From Rubrivivax rivuli (lineage in GTDB: Bacteria; Pseudomonadota; Gammaproteobacteria; Burkholderiales; Burkholderiaceae_C), in assembly GCF_004016505.1 (NCBI RefSeq), contig NZ_SACR01000003.1, positions 682,001-746,000 of the forward strand: a stretch of DNA of 64,000 nt, read 5' to 3'. Each line of letters starts with the position of its first letter. The first letter of the stretch is position 1. A program made the translations under genes and the position numbers. The notes below the pieces were generated by a model, which worked only from the letters and a program-made list of their open reading frames with translations, was not told the DNA's origin and made no database searches. Positions 28,837 to 38,259 of this stretch are shown here, in pieces.

Positions 28837-29817
28837 ATGCGCACCCCCACCCCCCGCCGCGCCGTGCTGGGCGCCCTGGCTGCCGCCACGCTGGCCCTGG
28901 CTGCCGGCCCGGCGCTGGCGCAGAGCAAGACGTTGAAGATCCTGGTCGGCTTCCCGGCCGGCGGCGGCACCGACGCCATCGCCCGCGTGCTGGCCGAGAA
29001 GCTGAAGGACGAGCTGAGCGTCACCGTCATCGTGGAGAACAAGCCCGGCGCCGGCGGCCAGCTGGCGGCGCAGGCGCTGAAGGCGGCACCCGCCGACGGC
29101 AGCACGCTCTTCATCACGCACGACCACACCGTGAGCGTGCTGCCGCTGGTGTCGAAGACGCCGGGCTTCGACCCCGCGAAGGACTTCACCCCCGTGGCCG
29201 GCTTTGCGAGCTTCGTCAACGGCTTCGCCGTGTCGCCGGGCACACCGGCCAAGAGCCTGGCCGAGTACGTGGCCTGGGTGAAGGCCAACGGCCAGGGCAA
29301 GGGCGTGGTGGGCGTGCCGGCGCCGGCCTCCACGCCCGAATTCATGGTCAAGCTGCTGGGCGGGCAGTACCAGCTCGATCTGGTGCCGGCGCCCTACCGC
29401 GGCAGCGCGCCCATGATGGCCGACATGCTGGGCAACCAGATCGCCGCCGGCATCGGCTCGGTGCCTGATTTCATCGAGAACCACAAGGCCGGGCGCATCC
29501 GCCTGCTGGCCGTGGGCGGCACCACGCGCCAGGCCGTGCTCCCCGACGTGCCCACGCTGGCCGAACTGGGCATGGGCGGCTTCGAGGCCCTGCCCTACTA
29601 CGGCTTCTTCGCACCGGCGGGCACGCCCAAGGCCGTGGTGGACGCCTTCGGCGCGGCGCTGGCCAAGGTGCTGCAGCAAGCCGAAGTCAGAACGCGCCTC
29701 ACGGCCCTGGGGCTGAGCGTGGAGTTCATGGACGCGGGCGCGCTGGCGGCACGCGAGCGCGCGTACACGAAGAGCTGGGCCGAGATCATCCGCAAGACAG
29801 GCTTCCAGCCGCTCTGA
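28837..29817 (+). CDS. Bug family tripartite tricarboxylate transporter substrate-binding protein
   Basis: A 326-residue periplasmic receptor. The signal sequence carries an Arg pair (TPRRAVLGALAAAT) and ends at AGPALAQ. The ligand-binding hallmarks are VGFPAGGGTDAIAR, VIVENKPGAGGQLAA, VPAPYRGSAPMMADMLGNQI and YGFFAPAGTPK. Bug proteins bind carboxylates, aromatics or amides and are greatly expanded in Burkholderiales; most, like this one, are orphans with no TctAB genes nearby. GTTTCCCC precedes ATG 28837, with AGGAGG 8 bases upstream. Confidence 0.94.
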   Translation: MRTPTPRRAVLGALAAATLALAAGPALAQSKTLKILVGFPAGGGTDAIARVLAEKLKDELSVTVIVENKPGAGGQLAAQALKAAPADGSTLFITHDHTVSVLPLVSKTPGFDPAKDFTPVAGFASFVNGFAVSPGTPAKSLAEYVAWVKANGQGKGVVGVPAPASTPEFMVKLLGGQYQLDLVPAPYRGSAPMMADMLGNQIAAGIGSVPDFIENHKAGRIRLLAVGGTTRQAVLPDVPTLAELGMGGFEALPYYGFFAPAGTPKAVVDAFGAALAKVLQQAEVRTRLTALGLSVEFMDAGALAARERAYTKSWAEIIRKTGFQPL

Positions 29818-29844
29818 GCGGCCGAGGCACGCGCAGGCCGCCGC

Positions 29845-30057
29845 TCAGCGCGGCGGCGGCGGGTCCTTCATGAGCATCCACGCCGCCAGCAGGCCGAAGG
29901 CCACGTTCAGCAGCGCCACGCCACCCACCAGCAGCAAGCCCAGGGTGTTCAGCGGCAGCGCGCGCAGCGCGTAGCCGCACACCGAAGAGAGCACGTTGAA
30001 CATCACCATCTGCCAGAAGAGCAGACGGCGCGGTTGCCAGAGGCGGCTGAGTTGCAT
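29845..30057 (-). CDS. Small membrane protein of unknown function
   Basis: A 70-residue protein with two hydrophobic segments (about residues 12-35 and 38-60), a basic N-terminus (SRLWQPRRLLFWQ) and a Pro-rich C-terminus. Codon usage fits a real gene. I do not recognise a family. It is convergent with the Bug protein gene. Confidence 0.6.
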   Translation of the reverse strand: MQLSRLWQPRRLLFWQMVMFNVLSSVCGYALRALPLNTLGLLLVGGVALLNVAFGLLAAWMLMKDPPPPR

Positions 30058-30211
30058 GGGGCCGGTCGAAGTGCAGCTGTGGCGCGGGCGCGCAGCTTAG
30101 CGCAGCCCACAGAGGCCTTTTCGTGCCCCGGCCCGTGGGCTTGATCCGCCGGAGCCGGGCCTTGGTCGCAGCCCTGCGCAAGGGCCACGAGGGCGGTTAG
30201 GCTGCGCACCC

Positions 30212-31579
30212 ATGGCACTGTCTTCCTCCACTGCCGCGGGCACCGTGCCGCATCCGGGCGCGGCAACGGCAGCGGCTGCGGCAGCATCCGCGCCCATGCT
30301 GCACCCGCTGGACGCCGAACTGCCCGTGGCACTGACGGGCAGCGCCCACGGCTGGTTCACCCGCTACCGCCGCTACCCGGTGTTCAGCGCGCCCTGGGTG
30401 CGCGGCCGCATCGGCGTTTTCGCGCTCGTGCTGCTGGTGGCGCTGCTGCTGACCGCCTCACCCCTGGTGGCGCGCCAGCCGCTGGCGGAGGCACCGCTGG
30501 GGGCGCTGGCGCAGCTGGCGGTGCAACTCTTCGCGCCGCTGCTCATCGGGCCGCTGCTGGGCCTGTGGGTGCGCCGCCAGGGCTGGCCCGAAACCCTGGA
30601 GCGCAACGCGCTGGCCGCGGCCGTGGCCACCGCGGTGCTGGCCCTGCTGGCCTTCCACCAGTTCGGCAGCGAGCCTTTGAAGCAGGCCATCGCCGAGGCC
30701 ACAGGCGCCGTCGATGAAAGCGGCAAGCGCAAGCGCGTGGCGGTTTCCATCGGCATCAGCATGAGCGCGCCCCCGGTGCTGCCGGCCTCTGCACCGGGCA
30801 CGGCCGGCCGGGCCGAGGAAGACATCCCGCTGAGCGCGATGACCCGCTTCAGCAACGGCGTCACCAGCGCGCTCTTCAGCTTCTGGATGGCCGGTGGCGT
30901 GGCGCTGTGGGGCTGGCGCCGTGAGCGGCAGGGCCTGGCAGCGCTGGCGCGCGAGCAGGAGCTCGAACGCGCACAGGCCCAGCGCCGCGAGGCCGAGCTG
31001 CGCCTGAGCGTGCTGGCCGCGCAGGTGGAGCCGCACTTCCTCTTCAACACGCTGGCCGGCGTGCGCAGCGCCATCGCCACCGACCCGGCGCGGGCCAGCG
31101 AAATGATCGACCACCTCGTCGACTACCTGCGTGCGGCCATCCCGCGGCTGCGCAGCAGCGGCGACACCGACGCCACGCTGGGCGCGCAGCTGGAAATCGT
31201 GCGCGCCTACCTGGGCCTGATGTCGGCGCGCATGCCGCGCCTGAGCTGGGCCGTGCAGGCCGACGATGACCTGCTGGCTCTGCGCTGCCCCCCGCTGATG
31301 CTGATCTCGCTGGCCGAGAACGCCGTCAAGCACGGTGCCGAACCCAAGGTGGGCCCGGTGCGCGTGCAGGTCATCGCGCAGCGCCGCAGCGACGGCGGCC
31401 TGGAGGTGACGGTGGCCGACGACGGCGCCGGCTTCGGCGCCAGCGTGGGCGGCAGCGGCCTGGGCCTGAGCAACATCCGCGAGCGGCTGCGCCAGATCCA
31501 CGGCGACGCCGCTGCCCTGGTCCTGAAGGCCCTGCCCGACGGCGGCGTGGCCGCCACCCTCAGCCTGCCCCCGGAGTGA
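30212..31579 (+). CDS. LytS-type sensor histidine kinase
   Basis: A 455-residue membrane kinase of the LytS/YehU group. About four hydrophobic segments lie in the first 240 residues, then a coiled-coil linker rich in Arg/Glu/Gln (AREQELERAQAQRREAELR). The phosphoacceptor His is near residue 275 in VEPHFLFNTLAGVRS. The ATP-binding part shows LISLAENAVKHG, VADDGAGFG and GLGLSNIRERL. An Ala-rich N-terminus of 30 residues precedes the fold. It is 7 bases from the LytTR regulator gene, its partner. Confidence 0.93.
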   Translation: MALSSSTAAGTVPHPGAATAAAAAASAPMLHPLDAELPVALTGSAHGWFTRYRRYPVFSAPWVRGRIGVFALVLLVALLLTASPLVARQPLAEAPLGALAQLAVQLFAPLLIGPLLGLWVRRQGWPETLERNALAAAVATAVLALLAFHQFGSEPLKQAIAEATGAVDESGKRKRVAVSIGISMSAPPVLPASAPGTAGRAEEDIPLSAMTRFSNGVTSALFSFWMAGGVALWGWRRERQGLAALAREQELERAQAQRREAELRLSVLAAQVEPHFLFNTLAGVRSAIATDPARASEMIDHLVDYLRAAIPRLRSSGDTDATLGAQLEIVRAYLGLMSARMPRLSWAVQADDDLLALRCPPLMLISLAENAVKHGAEPKVGPVRVQVIAQRRSDGGLEVTVADDGAGFGASVGGSGLGLSNIRERLRQIHGDAAALVLKALPDGGVAATLSLPPE

Positions 31580-31586
31580 GCCTGCG

Positions 31587-32360
31587 ATGCCCACCGCCCT
31601 GATCGCCGACGACGAAGACCTGCCCCGCGCCGAGCTGCGCCGCATGCTGGCCAGCGCCTGGCCCGAGCTGCAGGTGGTGGCCGAGTGCGAAGACGGGCCG
31701 GGTGCCGTGGAAGCCCTGGAACTGCACGCGCCGCAGATCGCCTTCCTCGACATCCGCATGCCGGGCATGAACGGGCTGGATGTCGCGCGGGCCGCCAGCG
31801 GGCGCTGCCACACCGTCTTCACCACCGCCTACGACAGCCACGCGGTGGCCGCCTTCGACGCCGGCGCGGTGGACTACCTGCTCAAGCCCGTGAACGCCGA
31901 GCGCCTGGCGCAGGCGGTGCAGCGCCTGCAGCAGCGCCTGCGCGGCCCGGCCCCGGTGCCCGACATCCAGCAGCTGCTGCAGCACCTGGCCGGCCGCCTG
32001 CAGGGCGCGAGCGGGGCCGAGAGCGGCGGCGCGCCGCGCCTGCGCTGGCTGAGCGCCAGCGTGGGCGACACCATCAAGATGTTCGCCATCGACGAGGTGC
32101 TGTTCTTCCAGAGCGACGAGAAATACACGCGCGTCGTCACGGCGAACGACGAAGCCCACGTGCGCAAGCCGCTGCGCGAGATCGCCGACGGCCTGGACCC
32201 CGAGGTCTTCTGGCAGGTGCACCGCGGCGCCATCGTGCGCGCCAGCGCCATCGCCCGCGCCCAGCGCGACGAACTCGGCCGCATCACGCTGCACCTGCGC
32301 CAGCACGCCGAGACGCTGGCGGTGAGCCAGGCCTGGGCCTGGCGCTTCAAGCCGATGTAG
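31587..32360 (+). CDS. LytTR family response regulator
   Basis: A 257-residue regulator. The receiver domain has the acidic pocket ADDED, the phosphoacceptor Asp near residue 55 (FLDIRMPG) and the Lys in YLLKPVN. The LytTR DNA-binding domain covers about residues 150-255: EVLFFQSDEKYTRVV, LREIADGLDPEVFWQVHRGA. It is encoded directly after its kinase. The layout is like AlgR/AgrA systems controlling exopolysaccharide or secreted factors; the regulon here is unknown. Confidence 0.95.
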   Translation: MPTALIADDEDLPRAELRRMLASAWPELQVVAECEDGPGAVEALELHAPQIAFLDIRMPGMNGLDVARAASGRCHTVFTTAYDSHAVAAFDAGAVDYLLKPVNAERLAQAVQRLQQRLRGPAPVPDIQQLLQHLAGRLQGASGAESGGAPRLRWLSASVGDTIKMFAIDEVLFFQSDEKYTRVVTANDEAHVRKPLREIADGLDPEVFWQVHRGAIVRASAIARAQRDELGRITLHLRQHAETLAVSQAWAWRFKPM

Positions 32361-32455
32361 GGCGCGGGAGCCCTTTTCGAGCGGCTGGGCACGCGCCGCG
32401 CGATACTGTGCGGGCAGCAGCCCCCCGCCACACCCGCGTGTGAGCCCTCCGCGAG

Positions 32456-35167
32456 ATGCCACCGCCCGAGCCCCAAGACCTGCCCGCCGCCACACCGGCC
32501 GCCGACCTGGCCCAGGCCCTGCTAGCAGCGGCGCCGACCGCGCTGCTGCACGTCGACGCCACAGGCCTTGTGCAGTATGCCAACGCGGCTGCACACGCGC
32601 TGTGCGAAGCCACGCTTGCGCCCGGCCTGCCCCTGGCGGCGCTGTGCCGGGACGAACGGGACGCCGAAGTCCTGCTGGGCCCGCAGCCCGTGCAGCGGGC
32701 CTTGGCGCGCAGCGGCAGTGCCGGGCGCTGGCTCGACGCGCACAGCCAGCCGCTGCCGGGTGGCGGCTGGGTGCTGGCGCTGCAACCAGCTTCGGGCCCC
32801 ACGGCCGTGGCTGGCGACAACTCGCTGGCCGAGGCGCAGTCGGCGCTGGCCCTGGCCGTCGACCTCGGCAACATCGCCGTCTGGCGGCACGACCTGGCCA
32901 CGCAGCGCATGCACTACAACGCCCAGGCCTACCGCGTGCTGGACATCCCGCCGCGGCCCGAGGGCCTGTCCATCGACGAGGTGCGCGAGTTCATCCACCC
33001 CGACGACCTGCCGCGCGTGCTGGCCTCGGCCCAGCGGGCCCTGCAGGTGCCTGGGCCCACCGACATGGAGGCACGCTACCGCCGTGCCGATGGCAGCTGG
33101 CGCCAGGTGATGACGCGGCGCGTGCTGCAGCGCGATGCGCTCGGCCAGCCGCAGGCCTTCATCGGCGTGGCGATGGACGTGACGGCGCAGCACGAAGAGC
33201 AGCGCCAGGCCGCCGAGACGAAGCGCCGCTTCGCGCTGGCCACCGAGGCCGCCGGCATCGGCTACTGGATGGCCGAGCGCAACGCCACCCCGACCTGGAA
33301 CGCGCCGATGCGCGCGATGTTCGCGCTGCCCCCCGGCGAGCCCCCCCTGACGCTCGGCGCATGGTTGACGCGCTGCGTGCACCCCGATGACCGGGCCGAG
33401 GTGCAGCAGCACTTCGAGGCCTGGCTGCGCAGCCGCGAACCCAGCCACGACCTCACGCTGCGCGCCCTGCGCCCCGATGGCAGCGTGCGACACCTGGCCA
33501 CCCACACCCGCATCGAGCGTGAGACCGACCCGCCGGTGATGTTCGGCATCATCATCGACCTCACCGAGCGTCGCAGCGCCGAGCAGGCCCTGCGCGCAGC
33601 CGAGGAGAGCGTGGCCCTGGCGGCGCGCGGCGCCGGCCTTGGCGCCTGGCAGCTCGACCTGGACACCGGCGAAGCCACCTGGGACAGCCAGATGTGGCGG
33701 CTGCGCGGCCGCCAGCCCGAGGCGCGTGCCATGAGCGAGGCCGAACGCGCCGAGTGCGTGCACCCCGACGACCGCGTCTGGCTCTACCCGAAGCTGAACG
33801 AGACCTTCGCCCGTGGCGACGCCTTCGAGAACGAGTTCCGCGTCGTCTGGCCCGACGGGCAGGTGCGCTGGCTGGCCTCGCGCTCGGTGGAGATCAGCAC
33901 GGGCAGCAGCCGCCGCCGCATCGGCCTGAACTGGGACATCACCGACAAGCGCAATGCCGAGGCCGCCCGCCGCGACCGCGAGATCGCCTTGGGCGAAAGC
34001 CGCGCCAAGAGCCGCTTCCTGGCGCGCATGAGCCACGAACTGCGCACCCCGCTGAACGCTGTGCTGGGCTTCGCGCAACTGCTGCTGGCCGAGGAAGCAG
34101 GTCCCGAAGCGGGCCACGATGCACGCACCCAGGCACGCCGGCGACGGGTGGAGCACATCCGCTCTGCGGGGCAGCACCTGCTGGCGCTGATCAACGACGT
34201 GCTCGACCTCTCCAGCCTGGAAAGCGGCGAACTGCGCATCGCGCTGCAGCCCGTGGCCCTGGCGCCGCTGGTGGCGCAGACGCTGCCCATGCTGGGCGAC
34301 CTGCGCGAGCAGCATGGCGTGCAGCTGCACCTGGGCACGCTGGAAGGCAGTGTGCTGGCCGACGCCACGCGGCTGCGCCAGGCCCTGCTGAACCTGCTGA
34401 CCAACGCCATCAAGTACAACCGGCGAGGCGGCAGCGTGCGCATCGAGGCCGTGGCCCGCGGGCGACTGCGCGTGCTGCGCGTGAAGGACACCGGCCGCGG
34501 CCTGGACGCAGAGCAGCTTCGCCACCTCTTCGAGCCCTTCAACCGCCTGGGCCGGCGCAACGAAGGGCCCGACGCCATCGAGGGCTCGGGCATCGGCCTG
34601 GCCATCGTGAAGGCGCTGCTCGAACGCATGGGTGGCAGCGTGCACGTGGAGAGCGAGCCGGGCGTGGGCAGCACCTTCGAGCTGCATCTGGCCGACGGGC
34701 AGTGGGCCCCCGATCAGAGCCCGGAGGAAGCCGAGCTGGCGCCCCCGCCGGCGCCAGCCGCGGCCCCCGCTGCCGCATCGGCACGCGCCACCTTGCTCTA
34801 CATCGAGGACAACCCCGTCAACGCCTTGATCATCCGCGAGCTGCTGCAGCGCCGGCCCGACCTGCACCTGCACGTGGCCGAGGACGGCGCCCGCGGGCTC
34901 CAGCAGGCCGCCGCCCTGGTGCCCGACCTGGTGTTGCTGGACATGCAGCTGCCCGACATGGACGGCTTCGAGGTGCTGCGCCGCCTGCGCGCCCAGGCGG
35001 CGTTGGCGCAGGTGCCGGTGATCGCGCTGTCGGCCAACGCCATGCCCGAGGACATCGAGCGTGCGCTGGCCGCCGGCATGAGCGATTACTGGACCAAGCC
35101 GCTGGACTTCACGGCCTTCCTCGCCTCGCTGGAAGCGCTGTTCGGGCCGCCAGCGTCCGCCGCCTGA
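32456..35167 (+). CDS. Multi-PAS hybrid sensor histidine kinase with C-terminal receiver
   Basis: A 903-residue soluble sensor. Four PAS-like modules fill about residues 20-500 (for example EFIHPDDLPRVLASA, RCVHPDDRAEV and ECVHPDDRVW are typical PAC regions). The HisKA domain has His527 in RMSHELRTPLNAVLGFAQL; the ATPase domain shows NLLTNAIKYNRRGG, VKDTGRGLD and GSGIGLAIVK. The receiver has Asp near residue 828 in LLDMQLPDMDGFEV. There is no membrane segment. The phosphorelay partner is not in the window. Confidence 0.93.
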   Translation: MPPPEPQDLPAATPAADLAQALLAAAPTALLHVDATGLVQYANAAAHALCEATLAPGLPLAALCRDERDAEVLLGPQPVQRALARSGSAGRWLDAHSQPLPGGGWVLALQPASGPTAVAGDNSLAEAQSALALAVDLGNIAVWRHDLATQRMHYNAQAYRVLDIPPRPEGLSIDEVREFIHPDDLPRVLASAQRALQVPGPTDMEARYRRADGSWRQVMTRRVLQRDALGQPQAFIGVAMDVTAQHEEQRQAAETKRRFALATEAAGIGYWMAERNATPTWNAPMRAMFALPPGEPPLTLGAWLTRCVHPDDRAEVQQHFEAWLRSREPSHDLTLRALRPDGSVRHLATHTRIERETDPPVMFGIIIDLTERRSAEQALRAAEESVALAARGAGLGAWQLDLDTGEATWDSQMWRLRGRQPEARAMSEAERAECVHPDDRVWLYPKLNETFARGDAFENEFRVVWPDGQVRWLASRSVEISTGSSRRRIGLNWDITDKRNAEAARRDREIALGESRAKSRFLARMSHELRTPLNAVLGFAQLLLAEEAGPEAGHDARTQARRRRVEHIRSAGQHLLALINDVLDLSSLESGELRIALQPVALAPLVAQTLPMLGDLREQHGVQLHLGTLEGSVLADATRLRQALLNLLTNAIKYNRRGGSVRIEAVARGRLRVLRVKDTGRGLDAEQLRHLFEPFNRLGRRNEGPDAIEGSGIGLAIVKALLERMGGSVHVESEPGVGSTFELHLADGQWAPDQSPEEAELAPPPAPAAAPAAASARATLLYIEDNPVNALIIRELLQRRPDLHLHVAEDGARGLQQAAALVPDLVLLDMQLPDMDGFEVLRRLRAQAALAQVPVIALSANAMPEDIERALAAGMSDYWTKPLDFTAFLASLEALFGPPASAA

Positions 35168-35172
35168 AAGCC

Positions 35173-35201
35173 CTGCAGCCCACGGGCTAGGCGGGCTGCA
35201 G
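35173..35201. terminator. Inverted repeat between convergent genes
   Basis: CTGCAGCCC (35173-35181) and GGGCTGCAG (35193-35201) form a 9-bp stem with an 11-base loop between the hybrid kinase and the peptidase genes. It lacks T-runs; a bidirectional terminator role is inferred. Confidence 0.4.
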
Positions 35202-37265
35202 CAGCCCCTTCTTCTTCAGCAGCGGCTGTACCGTCGCGGCCCGGCCGCGGAAGGCCGCGTAGGCCGCTCCAGGCTCCAGGCTGTTGCCGCTGCTGTAGAT
35301 GTAACGGTGCAGGGCCTGCGCCACCTGCGGGTCGAAGGCGCTGCCGGCTTCGGTGAAGGCCTCGAAGCCGTCGGCATCGAGCACTTCGGCCCAGAGGTAG
35401 ACGTAGTAGCCGGCGGCGTAGCTGCTGCCCGCGAACAGGTGCTGGAAGTGCACCAGCCGGTGGTTCAGGCCCACGCCATGCGGCAGGCCGGCGCGCTGCA
35501 GCAGATCGGCCTCCCAGGCGCACACATCGGCAGGCGGCTCGGCATCGCCCAGCGAGTGGATGGCCAGGTCGGCCATCGCGCTGGCGGTGTAGCGCACGGT
35601 CTCGTAGCCCTGGTTGAACTGCTGCGCGCGCTGCAGGCGCTGCAGCAGTTCGGCCGGGATGGGCTCGCCGGTCTCGAAGTGCCGGGCGTGGCGCTGCAGC
35701 ACCTCGGGCTCGTTGATCCAGTGCTCGAAGATCTGCGAGGGCAGCTCGACGAAATCGCGCAGCACCTGGGTGCCCGAGAGGCGTTCGTAGGTCACGTTGC
35801 TCAGCAGGCCGTGCAGGCCGTGGCCGAATTCGTGGAAGAGCGTGCGCGCGTCGTCCAGGCTCAGCAGCGTGGGGGCGCCGGGGCTGCCCTTGGCGAAGTT
35901 GTTGTTGTTCAGGATCACCGGCACTTGCGCCTCGTCCACGCCGCCCGGCGTCGCGTTGCGGTGCTGCCAGCGCAGGTTGCTCATCCAGGCGCCGCTGCGC
36001 TTGGTGGGCCGCGCGAAGTTGTCCTGCAGAAAGAGTCCCTGCAGCCGCCCTTCACGGTCGTAGACCTCGTAGGCCTTGACGTCGGGGTGGTAGACCGGGA
36101 TGTCGGCCCGGGCCTGGAAGCGCAGGCCGAAGAGACGCTCGGCGCAGTCAAAGGCCGCGGCCACCACGCGGCCCAGCTCGAAATAGGGTTTGACCTCGGC
36201 GTCGTCGACCGCGTAGCGCGCACGGCGCACCTTCTCGGCCCAGTAGCGCCAGTCCCAGGGCTCGATCTCGACCACGGCCGCGCCCCCGCCTTCGGCCTGC
36301 ATCTGCTGCAGCAAGGCCTGGCGCTCGCGCTCCACGGCCTGCAGTGCGCGGGGCCACACCTCGCCCAGCAGGCCCTGCACGGCCTTGCGCGTGCCGGCCA
36401 TGGTGTCGGTGAGCGCGTGGTCGGCGTAGCAGGCGTGGCCGTGCAGCGCTGCCTGCTCGCGGCGCAGGCGCAGGATGTCGCGCACCACCTCGCGGTTGTC
36501 GTGCTCGCCGGCATGCTCGCCGCGGCTGGTCCAGGCGCGCCAGGCCAGCTCGCGCAGGTCACGGCGGGTGCTGAAGGTCAGGAAAGGCACCACCAGCGAG
36601 CGCGAGAGCGTGATCACGTGGCCCGGCAGCCCACGGTCGGCCGCCGCCTGGGCGGCGTTGGCCCGCACGAAGTCGGGCAGGCCGGCCAGCGCAGCCTCGT
36701 CGGGCAGTGCCAGCGTCCAGCTGCTTTCGTCGTGCAGAACGTTCTGCGCGAATCGCGTGGTCAGCTGCGCCAGCTGCTGCATCACCTGCGCGTGGCGGGC
36801 CTGGGCCTCGGGTGCGAGCTGGGCGCCGGCGCGCACGAAGTCGGTGTGCACGCGGTCGAGCAGGCGCTGCTGCTCGGCACTCAGGCCCAGCGTTTCCCGT
36901 CTTGCATGCAGCGCGGCCACGCGGGCGAAGAGCTTCGCGTCGTTGTAGACGGCGCTGTGGTGGGCGGCCATCGGCGCTGCCATCTCGCGCTGCACGGCCT
37001 GCAAGGCCGGGCTGGTGGCCGAGCTGTTGAGGTTGCTGAAGGTGGCGGCGATGCGCCCGAGCTGCCGGCCTGCGCGGTCGAAGGCGGCCAGCGTGTTCTC
37101 GAAGCTCGGCGCGGCGGCCTGTGCGGCGATGGCGGCGAGCTCTTCCCGGTGCTGCTGCATCGCCGCCTGCAGCGCTGGCGGGAAGTGCGCCGCTTGCAAG
37201 GCCTGGAAAGGCGGCAGGCCGTGCGGGGTGTGCCAGGGCTGCAGCAGCGGGTTGGGCTCGCTCAT
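35187..37265 (-). CDS. dcp: M3 family dipeptidyl carboxypeptidase (Dcp-like)
   Basis: A 692-residue zinc metallopeptidase that removes C-terminal dipeptides. The zinc motif HEFGHGLHGLLSNV is complete with a downstream glutamate (FVELPSQIFEHW). The N-terminal half (LFARVAALHARRETLGLSAE) closely follows E. coli Dcp rather than oligopeptidase A. No signal peptide is seen, so it is probably cytoplasmic. ATG at 37265 gives the family N-terminus; the frame stays open 350 codons further upstream, but that part is the out-of-frame shadow of the next gene. Confidence 0.94.
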   Translation of the reverse strand: MSEPNPLLQPWHTPHGLPPFQALQAAHFPPALQAAMQQHREELAAIAAQAAAPSFENTLAAFDRAGRQLGRIAATFSNLNSSATSPALQAVQREMAAPMAAHHSAVYNDAKLFARVAALHARRETLGLSAEQQRLLDRVHTDFVRAGAQLAPEAQARHAQVMQQLAQLTTRFAQNVLHDESSWTLALPDEAALAGLPDFVRANAAQAAADRGLPGHVITLSRSLVVPFLTFSTRRDLRELAWRAWTSRGEHAGEHDNREVVRDILRLRREQAALHGHACYADHALTDTMAGTRKAVQGLLGEVWPRALQAVERERQALLQQMQAEGGGAAVVEIEPWDWRYWAEKVRRARYAVDDAEVKPYFELGRVVAAAFDCAERLFGLRFQARADIPVYHPDVKAYEVYDREGRLQGLFLQDNFARPTKRSGAWMSNLRWQHRNATPGGVDEAQVPVILNNNNFAKGSPGAPTLLSLDDARTLFHEFGHGLHGLLSNVTYERLSGTQVLRDFVELPSQIFEHWINEPEVLQRHARHFETGEPIPAELLQRLQRAQQFNQGYETVRYTASAMADLAIHSLGDAEPPADVCAWEADLLQRAGLPHGVGLNHRLVHFQHLFAGSSYAAGYYVYLWAEVLDADGFEAFTEAGSAFDPQVAQALHRYIYSSGNSLEPGAAYAAFRGRAATVQPLLKKKGLLQPA

Positions 37266-37273
37266 CGGTCGCC

Positions 37274-38080
37274 TCACTTGCCGTTGCGGATGGCGATCTC
37301 GTCTTCCTCGCGGTAGCGGCGGTCGCTGCAGTTGGCGATCCAGGCGGTGTCGTCGGCCTTGATCTTGTCGCGCTCGGCGTTGAGTTCGGCGTTGCGCTTG
37401 TTCCACGCGTCGGCGCGGTTGTTCAGCGCGGTGACCTTGGCGTTGTAGCCCTCCACCACACCCTTGGTGTCGGCCTCCAGCGCGGTGGCCTCGGTGCGCA
37501 GGGCGGCCAGGGCCTCGTTGAGCTCCTTGCTTTCCTTGGCGAAGTTCGCGCGGCGGCGGTCGGTGTTGGGACCGGGGCGCGGGTTGCTGTCGTTGAAGTC
37601 GGCCACCGTCTTGTTGAAGGTCTCGAGCTTGGTCTTGTGCTCGTTGAAGCGCGCGCTCAAGGCCTCGCTCTTGCCGCGCTGGCCTTCCAGCGCGTCGCGT
37701 GCCACCTTCACGGCCTCGCGGTCGGTCTCGATGGCCTTGCGCTCGGCTTCCATGGGCGCGCGCTGGCCGTCCAGCGTCTCCAGGCGCTTGGCGATGGTGT
37801 CGCGCTCGGCCAGGCAGGCGCGCAACTCGTCGCGCGTGAGGATGGGGCCGCTGTTGGCGACCACCGTGCCGCCCAGCGACTTCGTGCCCGCCTGCGCACC
37901 GGCGCTGGGGGCTGGCGTGGCGGCCGGTTTGGCCGTGCTGGTCTTGGCCGGTGCGGCGGGCTTGGCTGCCGCAGGCTTGGCGGGGGCCGCCGGCTTCGCC
38001 GGGGCTGCAGGGGTCTGGGCGGGGGCGGTGCCCGCAAACGCCAGGCAAACGCCGGCGAGCACGAGGGTCTGGACCTTCAT
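37274..38080 (-). CDS. Exported coiled-coil protein of unknown function
   Basis: A 268-residue protein. A Sec signal peptide (MKVQTLVLAGVCLAFAGTAPA) is followed by an Ala/Pro/Lys-rich linker of about 50 residues, then about 160 residues of heptad-like charged helix (LETLDGQRAPMEAERKAIET, DREAVKVARDALEGQRGKSE). Two cysteines (RACLAE and IANCSDR) could form a disulfide. It should sit in the periplasm. The start at 38080 has AAGGAAAG upstream. No family is recognised; it is 8 bases from dcp and may be co-transcribed. Confidence 0.8.
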   Translation of the reverse strand: MKVQTLVLAGVCLAFAGTAPAQTPAAPAKPAAPAKPAAAKPAAPAKTSTAKPAATPAPSAGAQAGTKSLGGTVVANSGPILTRDELRACLAERDTIAKRLETLDGQRAPMEAERKAIETDREAVKVARDALEGQRGKSEALSARFNEHKTKLETFNKTVADFNDSNPRPGPNTDRRRANFAKESKELNEALAALRTEATALEADTKGVVEGYNAKVTALNNRADAWNKRNAELNAERDKIKADDTAWIANCSDRRYREEDEIAIRNGK

Positions 38081-38259
38081 CGTCTTTCCTTGGATGTTCA
38101 TTGCCGGGCGCGCCGGCCAGGGTGCGAATGATGCCACCCGGCCGCGGCCGGCCGCCGCTGTGGCACAGTGCTCGGCTTTGCGCCCCTGCGGCGCCGGAAG
38201 CCTGCCTTGCCGAAACCGCCCGCCGTGACTTGCCGCCAACCCCAGCGCGGAGCCCGCTG